Assembly: GCF_014649755.1 (NCBI RefSeq)
Contig: NZ_BMTQ01000002.1
Location: forward strand, 200,761 to 264,760
Length of the DNA stretch: 64,000 bases
Source: Streptomyces litmocidini
GTDB lineage: Bacteria > Actinomycetota > Actinomycetes > Streptomycetales > Streptomycetaceae
Direction: 5' to 3'
This document shows, piece by piece, positions 16,596-26,430 of the stretch. Made by a program: the position numbers and the translations under genes. Numbering within the stretch: the stretch's first letter is position 1; every line of letters begins with the position of its first letter. The notes under the pieces are model-generated. The model searched no databases. It saw only the letters and a list, made by a program, of their open reading frames with translations, and was not told the DNA's origin.

Positions 16596-16665
16596 TTCTC
16601 AATCCCGTGTCAGTTCGGCCAGTTGCATGACATCGCGACTGAGAAAATGACACGAGATCTGAGAA
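16596..16665. repeat. Imperfect inverted repeat at the island's right edge
   Basis: Left arm 16596-16615 (TTCTCAATCCCGTGTCAGTT) and right arm 16646-16665, whose reverse complement is TTCTCAGATCTCGTGTCATT: about 17 of 20 positions match allowing two single-base gaps, with a 30-bp centre. It is far more AT-rich than dnaB beside it. It may be a remnant of an insertion-sequence end pair or a transcription terminator; no transposase is nearby. Confidence 0.5.
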
Positions 16666-16682
16666 CCTACAATTCCCTCGGG

Positions 16683-18164
<1,482 letters not shown>

Positions 18165-18167
18165 CAA

Positions 18168-18587
18168 GCCACCTCCTCCCGTCCGCTCCGCGGACTTCGC
18201 CGTGCCACTCTTCCTTATGCCACGCCTTGATCGACGAGTGGCTTCGCGACCGCTTCTGACGCGTCGGGCGCCGGACCACGGTAGGCCTGTGGAGAGCCCC
18301 AGCCAATCTGGTTATCCACAGGCCCTGTGGGTTACGGGCCAGATGCTGTGGAGAACTCCCCGGATCCTGTGCACGGAGCAGGGGACAGCCATGTGGACAA
18401 ACTCATAGCACCCTCGATCTCACCCATCTGACCTGCGCTTTTCCCATCCACGGCCTGTGGGGGAGAAAAAGTTGTCCACCGGGATCAAGATCAGAACAAA
18501 CGGCCCACACCCGAAGCCCCGCACCCGCCGCAAGTAAGGATCGACGATGCATTGCATCTCTTACCTGTGGAAGATTAGATTGAGCCC
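18168..18587. promoter_or_regulatory. dnaB/MATE divergent promoter region with DnaA boxes
   Basis: 420 bp between divergent genes. DnaA-box-like 9-mers: TTATCCACA (18312-18320), the complement of TTGTCCACA (18392-18400) and TTGTCCACC (18472-18480), plus several CTGTGGA half-boxes (near 18290, 18330, 18350, 18454, 18567). Near the MATE start is a 13-bp palindrome GATGCATTGCATC (18546-18558) that could be an operator. DnaA control of dnaB is inference. Confidence 0.6.
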
Positions 18588-19925
18588 ATGACTCAGGCCC
18601 CCGCGACCTCCAGGGACGTCCGCCGACAGCACGACCGCGAGATCGTCTCCCTCGCCCTGCCGGCCTTCGGCGCCCTCGTCGCCGAGCCGCTGTTCCTCAT
18701 GGTCGACAGCGCCATCGTCGGGCACCTCGGCACGCCTCAGCTCGCGGGCCTCGCGATCGCCGCGGCACTGCTCTCCACCGCCGTCAGCGTCTTCGTCTTC
18801 CTCGCCTACGCCACCACGGCCGCCGTCGCCCGGCGCGTGGGCGCGGGTGACCTCCAGGCCGCCATCCGGCAGGGCATGGACGGCATCTGGCTGGCGCTCC
18901 TGCTCGGCGCCGCCGTCGTGGCACTGACCCTGCCCACGGCACCGTGGCTCATCGACGTCTTCGGCGCCTCGGACACCGCCGCTCCGTACGCCGTCACCTA
19001 CCTCAGGATCTCCAGCCTCGGAATCCCCGCCATGCTGGCGGTCCTGGCCGCCACCGGCGTCCTGCGCGGCCTCCAGGACACCCGTACGCCGCTCTACGTG
19101 GCCATCGCCGGCTTCGCGGCCAACGGGGCGCTCAACGCGGGCCTGGTCTACGGCGCCGGCCTGGGCATCGCCGGCTCCGCCTGGGGCACGGTCATCGCCC
19201 AGTACGGCATGGCCGCCGCCTACCTCGTCGTGGTCGTACGGGGCGCCCGACGTCACGGCGCCTCCCTCCGCCCCGATCCGGCCGGCATACGCGCCTGCGC
19301 CCAGGCCGGCGTCCCCCTCCTGGTCCGCACCCTCTCCCTGCGGGCGATCCTGATGATCGCCACGGCCGTCGCCGCCCGGCTCGGGGACGCCGAGGTCGCC
19401 GCCCATCAGATCATCCTGTCCCTGTGGAGCCTGATGGCCTTCGCGCTCGACGCGATCGCCATCGCGGGCCAGGCCATCATCGGCCGCTACCTCGGTGCGG
19501 ACGACGCCGACGGGGCACGCCGGGTCTGCCACCGCATGGTCCAGTGGGGCGTGGCCTCGGGAGTGGTGCTCGGCGCGCTGCTCATCGTCACCCGGCCCCT
19601 GTTCGTCCCGCTCTTCACCGGTGACACCGTCGTGCGGGACACCCTGCTCCCGGCCCTGCTCGTGGTCGCGCTCTCCCAGCCGGTCTCCGGGGTCGTCTTC
19701 GTCCTCGACGGCGTCCTGATGGGGGCGGGAGACGGCCCCTATCTGGCCCGGGCGATGCTGCTCACGCTGGTGGTCTTCGCCCCGCTCGCCCTTCTGGTCC
19801 CGACGCTCGGCGGCGGTCTGACGGCGCTGTGGTGGGCGATGACCCTGATGATGACGGTCCGGATGGGAACCCTCTGGTTCCGCATGCGCTCCGGCCACTG
19901 GATCGTCACGGGCGCCACCCGCTGA
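18588..19925 (+). CDS. MATE-family efflux transporter (DinF-like)
   Basis: 445 residues, 12 predicted membrane helices in two homologous halves. The first half begins EIVSLALPAFGALVAEPLFL, typical of the DinF branch; LGTPQLAGLAIAAALLSTAV and LQDTRTPLYVAIAGFAANGALN are family blocks. MATE proteins export drugs or metabolites in exchange for H+ or Na+. A palindrome and DnaA-like boxes lie upstream. It ends at a strong hairpin shared with rplI. Confidence 0.9.
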   Translation: MTQAPATSRDVRRQHDREIVSLALPAFGALVAEPLFLMVDSAIVGHLGTPQLAGLAIAAALLSTAVSVFVFLAYATTAAVARRVGAGDLQAAIRQGMDGIWLALLLGAAVVALTLPTAPWLIDVFGASDTAAPYAVTYLRISSLGIPAMLAVLAATGVLRGLQDTRTPLYVAIAGFAANGALNAGLVYGAGLGIAGSAWGTVIAQYGMAAAYLVVVVRGARRHGASLRPDPAGIRACAQAGVPLLVRTLSLRAILMIATAVAARLGDAEVAAHQIILSLWSLMAFALDAIAIAGQAIIGRYLGADDADGARRVCHRMVQWGVASGVVLGALLIVTRPLFVPLFTGDTVVRDTLLPALLVVALSQPVSGVVFVLDGVLMGAGDGPYLARAMLLTLVVFAPLALLVPTLGGGLTALWWAMTLMMTVRMGTLWFRMRSGHWIVTGATR

Positions 19926-19935
19926 GGGGCCGCGC

Positions 19936-19949
19936 GTTCCACGTGGAAC
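19936..19949. promoter_or_regulatory. parS-like palindrome (two symmetric changes)
   Basis: GTTCCACGTGGAAC keeps full symmetry but differs from consensus parS at positions 4 and 11. It lies just after the MATE stop codon. A weak ParB site or coincidence. Confidence 0.4.
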
Positions 19950-19964
19950 GACAGGCGGAACGGC

Positions 19965-19997
19965 GGAAGGGCCGCACCCCGGGGGTGCGGCCCTTCC
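19965..19997. terminator. Bidirectional hairpin between MATE and rplI genes
   Basis: GGAAGGGCCGCACCCC pairs perfectly with its reverse complement, leaving a one-base loop. It lies between convergent genes and can serve both, although the U-tract is poor, as is common in Streptomyces. Confidence 0.8.
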
Positions 19998-20029
19998 TCG
20001 CTGCTGAGCGCAGACTGCCGAGGGCAGCG

Positions 20030-20476
20030 TTACGCGGCGACGACCTCGATGCCGAGCTTCGCGGCGACCTCGGGGTGCAGACGCACGGAGACCTGGTGCG
20101 AGCCCAGGGTCTTGATCGGCGAACCGAGCTCGACGCGACGCTTGTCGACGTCGGGGCCACCCGCGGTCTTGATCGCCGAGGCGATGTCGGCCGGGGTCAC
20201 GGAGCCGAAGAGACGGCCGGCGTCGCCGGAGCGAACGGCCAGGCGCACCTTCGTGCCCTCGAGCTGGGCCTTGATCTCGTTGGCCTGCTCGATGGTCGCG
20301 ATCTCGTGGATCTTGCGGGCGCGGCGGATCTGCGCCACGTCCTTCTCGCCGCCCTTGGTCCAGCGGATCGCGAAACCGCGCGGGACCAGGTAGTTGCGAG
20401 CGTAGCCGTCCTTGACGTCGACGACGTCGCCAGCGGCACCGAGGCCGGAAACCTCGTGGGTGAGGATGATCTTCAT
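20030..20476 (-). CDS. rplI: 50S ribosomal protein L9
   Basis: 148 residues. It begins [20 protein letters not shown] and contains [19 protein letters not shown], the conserved L9 N-domain that binds 23S rRNA, then a long helix and the C-domain. It is the last gene of the rpsF-ssb-rpsR-rplI operon, 18 bp after rpsR. Full length. Confidence 0.98.
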   Translation of the reverse strand: MKIILTHEVSGLGAAGDVVDVKDGYARNYLVPRGFAIRWTKGGEKDVAQIRRARKIHEIATIEQANEIKAQLEGTKVRLAVRSGDAGRLFGSVTPADIASAIKTAGGPDVDKRRVELGSPIKTLGSHQVSVRLHPEVAAKLGIEVVAA

Positions 20477-20494
20477 TTTTCGGTCACCCTTCCC

Positions 20495-20731
20495 TTATCG
20501 CGCGGTGGACGTGTAGGGCAGCAGCGCCATCTCACGGCTGTTCTTGACGGCCGTGGCGACGTCACGCTGGTGCTGCGTGCAGTTGCCGGTCACGCGGCGG
20601 GCACGGATCTTGCCGCGGTCGGAAATGAACTTCCGCAGCATGTTCGTGTCCTTGTAGTCCACGTACGCGGTCTTGTCCTTGCAGAACGCGCAGACCTTCT
20701 TCTTAGGCTTGCGCACAGGCGGCTTCGCCAT
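20495..20731 (-). CDS. rpsR: 30S ribosomal protein S18 (zinc-motif type)
   Basis: 78 residues, [20 protein letters not shown]. The CAFC pair and a later Cys in [12 protein letters not shown] mark the zinc-binding (C+) form; Streptomyces usually also has a Cys-free paralogue elsewhere that is used under zinc starvation. It sits between ssb and rplI in the classical operon. Confidence 0.97.
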   Translation of the reverse strand: MAKPPVRKPKKKVCAFCKDKTAYVDYKDTNMLRKFISDRGKIRARRVTGNCTQHQRDVATAVKNSREMALLPYTSTAR

Positions 20732-20787
20732 GGTGTTTCTCCTGTGTGATCAAGAAGTGGGGGTACGAGCTGCTTCGAGGGCGTGCC

Positions 20788-21372
20788 CTAGAAGGGGGGC
20801 TCGTCCGAGTAGCCGCCGCCGGAGTTTCCACCCCAGCCGCCTCCGCCGCCCTGCTGGCCGCCGCCGGAGGAGGGGCTGCCGGTCGCCCACGGGTCGTCGG
20901 CGGGAGCACCGCCGCCACCCTGCTGGGGACCACCGGAGCTTCCGCCCCAGCTGCCACCGCCGCCGCCGGCCTGCTGGCCGCCGCCGTATCCGCCCTGGCC
21001 ACCGCGACCGGTGGTCTTGGTGACCTTGGCCGTGGCGTTCTTGAGGCTGGGGCCGACTTCCTCGACGTCCAGCTCGTAGACCGTGCGCTTGACGCCCTCA
21101 CGGTCCTCGTAGGACCGCTGCTTCAGCCGGCCCTGCACGACGACGCGCATGCCTCGCTGGAGCGATTCGGCGACGTTCTCCGCCGCCTGACGCCAGACCG
21201 AGCAGGTCAGGAAGAGGCTCTCGCCGTCCTTCCACTCGTTGGTCTGGCGGTCGAAGGTGCGGGGGGTGGACGCGATACGGAACTTCGCGACCGCCGCACC
21301 GGACGGGGTGAAGCGCAGCTCGGGGTCGTCGACAAGATTGCCGACGACCGTGATGACGGTCTCGCCTGCCAT
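20788..21372 (-). CDS. ssb: Single-stranded DNA-binding protein
   Basis: 194 residues. The OB fold occupies about the first 110 ([40 protein letters not shown]). A Gly/Gln-rich disordered linker follows, then the acidic tip YSDEPPF that recruits replication and repair partners. It lies between rpsF and rpsR, the usual place of the essential ssbA-type gene. Confidence 0.97.
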   Translation of the reverse strand: MAGETVITVVGNLVDDPELRFTPSGAAVAKFRIASTPRTFDRQTNEWKDGESLFLTCSVWRQAAENVAESLQRGMRVVVQGRLKQRSYEDREGVKRTVYELDVEEVGPSLKNATAKVTKTTGRGGQGGYGGGQQAGGGGGSWGGSSGGPQQGGGGAPADDPWATGSPSSGGGQQGGGGGWGGNSGGGYSDEPPF

Positions 21373-21445
21373 GGGGAACCTCTCGGCGGGTTTGCTTCTG
21401 GCTGCTTCGTTGCTACTCGAACCCGATGACCTCTGAGCTAGAAGC

Positions 21446-21736
21446 TCAGTGGGTCTCGGGACGGAGGACCTTGGTCCGGAGGACCGACTCGTTCAGGTTG
21501 AGCTGGCGGTCGAGCTCCTTGACGACCGCAGGCTCGGCCTGCAGGTCGATGACCGAGTAGATGCCCTCGGGCTTCTTCTTGATCTCGTAGGCGAGACGAC
21601 GACGGCCCCAGGTGTCGACCTTCTCGACCTTTCCGTTGCCCTCACGGACGACGGAGAGGAAGTTCTCGATCAGCGGGGAGACAGCGCGCTCCTCGAGATC
21701 GGGGTCGAGGATGACCATCACCTCGTAGTGACGCAT
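21446..21736 (-). CDS. rpsF: 30S ribosomal protein S6
   Basis: 96 residues starting [20 protein letters not shown], with [20 protein letters not shown]6 forms a heterodimer with S18 on the 30S platform, consistent with their shared operon. The frame is open 29 codons upstream, but the start after GGAGGTGGG is the right one. First gene of the operon; its promoter lies in the 280-bp gap upstream. Confidence 0.97.
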   Translation of the reverse strand: MRHYEVMVILDPDLEERAVSPLIENFLSVVREGNGKVEKVDTWGRRRLAYEIKKKPEGIYSVIDLQAEPAVVKELDRQLNLNESVLRTKVLRPETH

Positions 21737-22020
21737 GTGGAACCCACCTCCTTTGGACTCAGCGGCCACGGTCGTTCCGTGGCAGGAGGGTCGTGATGCG
21801 TAAGCAACGGTATCCGCCACCACTGACAGTCCCCTCGGCGAGCGAGGAGCGCCGTCGGGGATCCCGGAGGGACCTGGGCAGACACCGGCGCAGCTGTACA
21901 GAGTACCCGCACATCGGCTTCCGGTTGAAATTCCCCGGGGAGGGGACGCAATCTGTACACGACGGACATGGGCGGCGCTACGATGCGCCGCCTTCCGGTA
22001 GCCACGCCAGGAGGTGCCCT

Positions 22021-22323
22021 ATGGCACAGGCAATGCGACCCGACCCCGGCCACTCCCTCTTCGCGACCGACGGCAAACCCCACCCCCTCCAGGACGCCCT
22101 GATGGGCGTGACACTGGTCCTGGGGATCCTCGCCTTCGTCACGGCGCAGTTCCACAACCTGCACCTGTTGAGCTCCTGGTCGGGTCTGATCGGCATCCTG
22201 ACCGGCGCGTACGGACAGTTCATCTCCGTGACGACGCGCGAGCGCTTCCTGATGATCATCGGGCTCGGCGCCTCGGCGGTCGGTTTCTACCTCGGAATGG
22301 CGCACGGCGGCCTCTTCGGCTGA
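22021..22323 (+). CDS. Small hypothetical membrane protein
   Basis: 100 residues after a CAGGAGGTG ribosome site. Three hydrophobic segments are visible (ALMGVTLVLGILAFVTAQF, SGLIGILTGAYGQFI, FLMIIGLGASAVGFYLGMAH). Conserved at this place next to femX in Streptomyces as I recall; function unknown. Its leader contains an 8-bp GC hairpin (21971-21992) with TACGAT, a -10-like hexamer, in the loop. Confidence 0.85.
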   Translation: MAQAMRPDPGHSLFATDGKPHPLQDALMGVTLVLGILAFVTAQFHNLHLLSSWSGLIGILTGAYGQFISVTTRERFLMIIGLGASAVGFYLGMAHGGLFG

Positions 22324-22442
22324 ACCCGACCGCGCGTCGGCGCACACACACCAATTCGGGGCACTCCTCGGTCACAGTAGGCTTCGGCGCGAGAGCCGGA
22401 GCCCCTGACCGATGGGGACACACCTGCCGAGGAGCGCCCCGC

Positions 22443-23561
22443 ATGAGCCTGACCCTGAGGACCATCAGCCGTGAGCAGCATCTGGCATTCATCCAGAGCC
22501 AGCCCGCCGCGAGTCACTGCCAGGTCCCGGCGTGGGCTGATGTGAAGACCGAGTGGCGCTCGGAGAACCTCGGCTGGTTCGACAAGTCCGGCGAGCTCGT
22601 CGGCGTCGGCCTGGTGCTCTACCGCCAGCTGCCGAAGATCAAGCGCTACCTCGCCTACCTGCCCGAGGGGCCGGTCATCAACTGGTACGCGCCCAACCTC
22701 GACGACTGGCTGCAGCCGATGCTGGCGCACCTCAAGCAGCAGGGCGCCTTCTCGGTGAAGATGGGCCCGCCGGTGGTCATCCGCCGCTGGGACTCGGCCG
22801 CCATCAAGGCCGGCATCCAGGACCCGGACGTCAAGCGCCTGAAGGACGTCGAGGCCACCCACATCGAGCCGCGCGCCTTCGAGGTCGCGGACCGGCTGCG
22901 GAAGATGGGCTGGCAGCAGAGCGAGGACGGCGGCGCCGGCTTCGGCGACGTGCAGCCCCGCTACGTCTTCCAGGTCCCGCTCGCGAACCGCTCGCTCGAC
23001 GACGTCCTCAAGGGCTTCAACCAGCTGTGGCGCCGCAACATCAAGAAGGCCGAGAAGGCCGGTGTCGAGGTCGTCCAGGGCGGCTACGAGGACCTGGACG
23101 AGTGGCAGCGGCTGTACGAGATCACGGCCGTCCGCGACCACTTCCGGCCGCGCCCGCTCTCGTACTTCCAGCGCATGTGGACCGTCCTCAACAACGAGGA
23201 CCCCAACCGCATGCGGCTCTACTTCGCCCGCCACAACGGCGTGAACCTCTCCGCCGCGACCATGCTCGTCGTCGGCGGGCACGTCTGGTACTCCTACGGC
23301 GCCTCCGACAACATCGGCCGTGAGGTCCGGCCCTCGAACGCGATGCAGTGGCGGATGCTGCGCGACGCGTACGCCATGGGCGCGACCGTCTACGACCTGC
23401 GGGGCATCTCGGACTCGCTCGACGAGACCGACCACCTCTTCGGACTCATCCAGTTCAAGGTGGGCACGGGCGGCGAGGCCGTCGAGTACGTCGGCGAGTG
23501 GGACTTCCCGCTGAACAAGCTGCTGCACAAGGCGCTCGACATCTACATGTCGCGCCGCTGA
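22443..23561 (+). CDS. femX: FemX-type peptidoglycan interpeptide-bridge transferase
   Basis: 372 residues of the FemABX family: two GNAT-like lobes, with PRYVFQVPLANRSLDDVLKG, FNQLWRRNIKKAEKAGVEVV (tRNA/substrate groove) and YDLRGISDSLDETDHLFGLI near the end. In Streptomyces FemX uses Gly-tRNA to attach the glycine bridge to LL-diaminopimelate of the precursor. The next gene, 73 bp away on the same strand, is alanine-racemase-like, so both may act on wall precursors. Confidence 0.9.
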   Translation: MSLTLRTISREQHLAFIQSQPAASHCQVPAWADVKTEWRSENLGWFDKSGELVGVGLVLYRQLPKIKRYLAYLPEGPVINWYAPNLDDWLQPMLAHLKQQGAFSVKMGPPVVIRRWDSAAIKAGIQDPDVKRLKDVEATHIEPRAFEVADRLRKMGWQQSEDGGAGFGDVQPRYVFQVPLANRSLDDVLKGFNQLWRRNIKKAEKAGVEVVQGGYEDLDEWQRLYEITAVRDHFRPRPLSYFQRMWTVLNNEDPNRMRLYFARHNGVNLSAATMLVVGGHVWYSYGASDNIGREVRPSNAMQWRMLRDAYAMGATVYDLRGISDSLDETDHLFGLIQFKVGTGGEAVEYVGEWDFPLNKLLHKALDIYMSRR

Positions 23562-23634
23562 CCGTTCCGTAGGCTTCGTAGTCTCGTACACACCTCTGAC
23601 CCACCGCTGCCATCAGAAAGGTTCCGGGCCGGCC

Positions 23635-24666
23635 ATGGCGCTCTCCCTCTACGTCGACACCGCTCGCTGGCGGGCGCACCAGAAGACCGTCATCGACCAG
23701 TTCCCGGGCCTCATTCCGGTGTGCAAGGGCAACGGGTACGGCTTCGGGCACGAGCGCCTCGCGGACGAGGCGGCCCGGTTCGGCGCCGACATGCTCGCCG
23801 TGGGCACCACCTACGAAGCCGCGAAGATCAAGGACTGGTTCGGTGGCGACCTGCTGGTCCTCACCCCCTTCCGCCGGGGCGAGGAACCGGTTCCGCTGCC
23901 CGACCGGGTGGTCCGTTCCGTGTCGTCCGTGGACGGCGTCCACGCCCTGGTGGGCGCCCGGGTCGTGATCGAGTGCATGAGCTCGATGAAGCGGCACGGC
24001 GTGCGCGAGGAGGAGCTCCCGCAGCTCCACGCCGCCATCGAGGACGTCCGTCTGGAGGGCTTCGCCCTCCACCTGCCCCTGGACCGTCCGGACGGCACGG
24101 ACGCCGTCGAGGAGGTCATCGCCTGGATGGACCGGCTGCGGTCCGCCAGGCTGCCGCTGCACACCATGTTCGTGAGCCACCTGCGGGCCGAGGAGCAGGC
24201 ACGGCTCCAGCAGCAGTTCCCGCAGACCCGGTTCCGCGCCCGGATCGGCACCCGGCTGTGGCTGGGCGACCACGAGGCCACGGAGTACCGGGGCGCCGTC
24301 CTCGACGTGACCCGGGTCGCCAAGGGCGACCGGTTCGGCTACCGCCAGCAGAAGGCCGCGTCCGACGGCTGGCTGGTCGTCGTCGCCGGCGGCACCTCCC
24401 ACGGAGTGGGTCTGGAGGCCCCGAAGGCCATGCACGGCGTCATGCCGCGCGCCAAGGGCGTCGCCCGGGCGGGCCTCGCCACGGTCAACCGGAACCTCTC
24501 GCCTTTCGTCTGGGCGGGGAAGCAGCGCTGGTTCGCCGAGCCGCCGCACATGCAGGTGTCGATCCTGTTCGTGCCGGCCGACGCCCAGGAGCCCCGGGTG
24601 GGCGACGAGCTGGTGGCGCATCTGCGCCACACCACGACACAGTTCGACCGTCTCGTCGAGCGCTGA
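23635..24666 (+). CDS. Alanine-racemase N-terminal-domain-like PLP protein
   Basis: 343 residues. The PLP Lys is in PVCKGNGYGFGHERL (residue 30), equivalent to KANAYGHG of alanine racemase, and a barrel with RARIGTRLWLGD and a short C-terminal beta domain follow. It differs from housekeeping Alr, so its amino-acid substrate is uncertain. Its place after femX and the envelope neighbours suggest a role in wall precursor or D-amino-acid metabolism (inference). Confidence 0.82.
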   Translation: MALSLYVDTARWRAHQKTVIDQFPGLIPVCKGNGYGFGHERLADEAARFGADMLAVGTTYEAAKIKDWFGGDLLVLTPFRRGEEPVPLPDRVVRSVSSVDGVHALVGARVVIECMSSMKRHGVREEELPQLHAAIEDVRLEGFALHLPLDRPDGTDAVEEVIAWMDRLRSARLPLHTMFVSHLRAEEQARLQQQFPQTRFRARIGTRLWLGDHEATEYRGAVLDVTRVAKGDRFGYRQQKAASDGWLVVVAGGTSHGVGLEAPKAMHGVMPRAKGVARAGLATVNRNLSPFVWAGKQRWFAEPPHMQVSILFVPADAQEPRVGDELVAHLRHTTTQFDRLVER

Positions 24667-24724
24667 GCCGGCCGGAGGCACCGCCCGGCCGAGCCTGCTG
24701 GGCCCGGCCGGGCCGCCGAGACGA

Positions 24725-24758
24725 ATCACCCCCCGGAACCCTGCTTCCGGGGGGTGAT
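24725..24758. terminator. Bidirectional hairpin terminator
   Basis: ATCACCCCCCGGAA and TTCCGGGGGGTGAT form 14-bp perfect arms around a six-base loop, between the convergent racemase-like and glycosyltransferase genes. Confidence 0.85.
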
Positions 24759-24802
24759 CGCCTCGTTCTCGTCGCGGTGTTCCGTTCGGGGGCCCCAGGG
24801 TT

Positions 24803-26314
24803 CTATTCGGGGGCGCCCCAGGGGTCGTCGGTGGTGCCCCAGCGCACCCGCTGCCCCTCCTCCACGGCCGGGGCCGCGTGCCGGGCCGGGTGGGCCGCCC
24901 TGCCCGTCACGGCGACGTCCTCGGCACCGTCCAGGACGCCCCCCGAGGGGTCGTCCGCGCCGTCCTGCCGGACCGGGTCCTTCTCGGGCGCCAGGATGTC
25001 CCGTACGACCATCGCGCACAGGTACAGCGTGCCGAGCAGGTGCAGGACGATCGCGAACTGGTAGCCCTCCACCGGCAGGCCCTGCTTCTCGCCGCTGCCC
25101 GTGAACGCCAGGTACATCCAGATGCCGACGAAGTACATGACCTCGCAGGCCTGCCAGACCAGGAAGTCCCGCCAGCGGGGCCGGGCGAGCGCGGCCAGCG
25201 GGACCAGCCACAGGACGTACTGCGGCGAGTAGACCTTGTTCGTCAGCACGAAGGCGGCGACGACCAGGAAGGCCAGCTGGACGAAGCGCGGCCTGCGGGG
25301 CGCCGTGAACACCAGGAACGCGAGGCCCGCCACCGCCGCCGCCATCAGCAGCAGCGCGTACAGGTTGGCCCGGCCCGGCGTGATCACGTCGCCCGTCCGC
25401 TGGCTGACCAGCAGCCAGATCGAACCGAAGTCGACGTTCCGGTCCCGGCTGAAGAGGTAGAACTGCTTCCACCCCTCCGGCGCGAGCAGCATCACGGGCA
25501 GGTTCACGACCAGCCAGGAGCCCAGGAAGCCGAGCACCGCGGCCCCGTACGCCCGCCACCTCCCGGCCCGCCAGCAGAGCAGCAGCAGCGGGCAGAGGAG
25601 CAGTATGGGGTAGAACTTGGCGGCGGTGGCCAGGCCGAGCAGGATCCCGAAGGCCAGCGGCCGGCTCCGCGACCACATCAGGACGGCGGCGGCGGTCAGC
25701 GCGACGGCCAGCATGTCCCAGTTGATCGTGGCGGTGAGCGCGACCGAGGGCGCGAGGGCCACCAGCAGGCCGTCCCAGGGGCGCCGGCGGTGCGTCCGGG
25801 CCACACAGACCGCCAGGACGGCCGCGCACACCATCAGCATGCCGGCGTTGACCAGCCAGTACGACCGCTCCTGTTGGCTCGTGTCGCCGCCGGGCGTCAG
25901 CCAGGCCGCGACCTCCATGAAGAGACCCGTCAGGACCGGATACTCCAGGAACGGTATGTCGCCGCCCAGCCGGTCGAAGTACGGGATCAGGCCCTCCGCG
26001 AAGCCCCGGCCGACGAAGAGGTGCGGGATGTCCGAGTAGCAGGCGTGGGTGTACTGGGAGGTCGTTCCGCGGAACCAGGCCCAGTTGTAGCAGGGCAGCT
26101 TCTGCACCATGCCGAGGGCGTACATGCCGAGGGCCACGAGCGCGACGACCCGCACCGGCGTCAGCTGTCCGGTGCCGGGCGCCGCCCGGCGCCCGTAGGG
26201 GCCGCCGATCAGTTCGCTGCCCGCTGCGGCCACCTTGTCCCGGTGGGTGGGGACGACCGTCTGCGAGCGGTCCCGCGGGGCACTCGACTTCTGGAGGCTC
26301 GGCATGGGGGACAT
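24803..26314 (-). CDS. GT87-type polyprenyl-phosphate-dependent membrane glycosyltransferase
   Basis: 503 residues. A cytoplasmic N-terminus of about 55 residues precedes about ten membrane helices. The first loop holds acidic residues (YSDIPHLFVGRGFAEGLIPY, FDRLGGDIPFLEYPVL) as in GT-C mannosyltransferases, and AAKFYPILLL and VYSPQYVLWLVPL are GT87 blocks. Such enzymes use polyprenyl-phospho-mannose on the outer face. The C-terminal tail (about 70 residues) is charged and disordered. The acceptor is unknown. It lies downstream of the PBP gene, separated by a strong hairpin. Confidence 0.85.
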   Translation of the reverse strand: MSPMPSLQKSSAPRDRSQTVVPTHRDKVAAAGSELIGGPYGRRAAPGTGQLTPVRVVALVALGMYALGMVQKLPCYNWAWFRGTTSQYTHACYSDIPHLFVGRGFAEGLIPYFDRLGGDIPFLEYPVLTGLFMEVAAWLTPGGDTSQQERSYWLVNAGMLMVCAAVLAVCVARTHRRRPWDGLLVALAPSVALTATINWDMLAVALTAAAVLMWSRSRPLAFGILLGLATAAKFYPILLLCPLLLLCWRAGRWRAYGAAVLGFLGSWLVVNLPVMLLAPEGWKQFYLFSRDRNVDFGSIWLLVSQRTGDVITPGRANLYALLLMAAAVAGLAFLVFTAPRRPRFVQLAFLVVAAFVLTNKVYSPQYVLWLVPLAALARPRWRDFLVWQACEVMYFVGIWMYLAFTGSGEKQGLPVEGYQFAIVLHLLGTLYLCAMVVRDILAPEKDPVRQDGADDPSGGVLDGAEDVAVTGRAAHPARHAAPAVEEGQRVRWGTTDDPWGAPE

Positions 26315-26341
26315 CCTGCCGTACGCCCCCGGGAAAACGGC

Positions 26342-26396
26342 GAGGGCCGCCGCGGCCGGTCCGTACGGAAAGTACGGACCGGCCGCGGCGGCCCTC
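26342..26396 (-). terminator. Terminator after the PBP gene
   Basis: Two perfect 24-bp complementary arms (26342-26365 and 26373-26396) around a seven-base loop, very GC-rich. It lies between the PBP stop and the glycosyltransferase start, so it would end PBP transcripts or attenuate read-through. Confidence 0.85.
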
Positions 26397-26430
26397 AGGA
26401 CGTGCCCGGATCCTCGCCGAGGCGGAGGGA

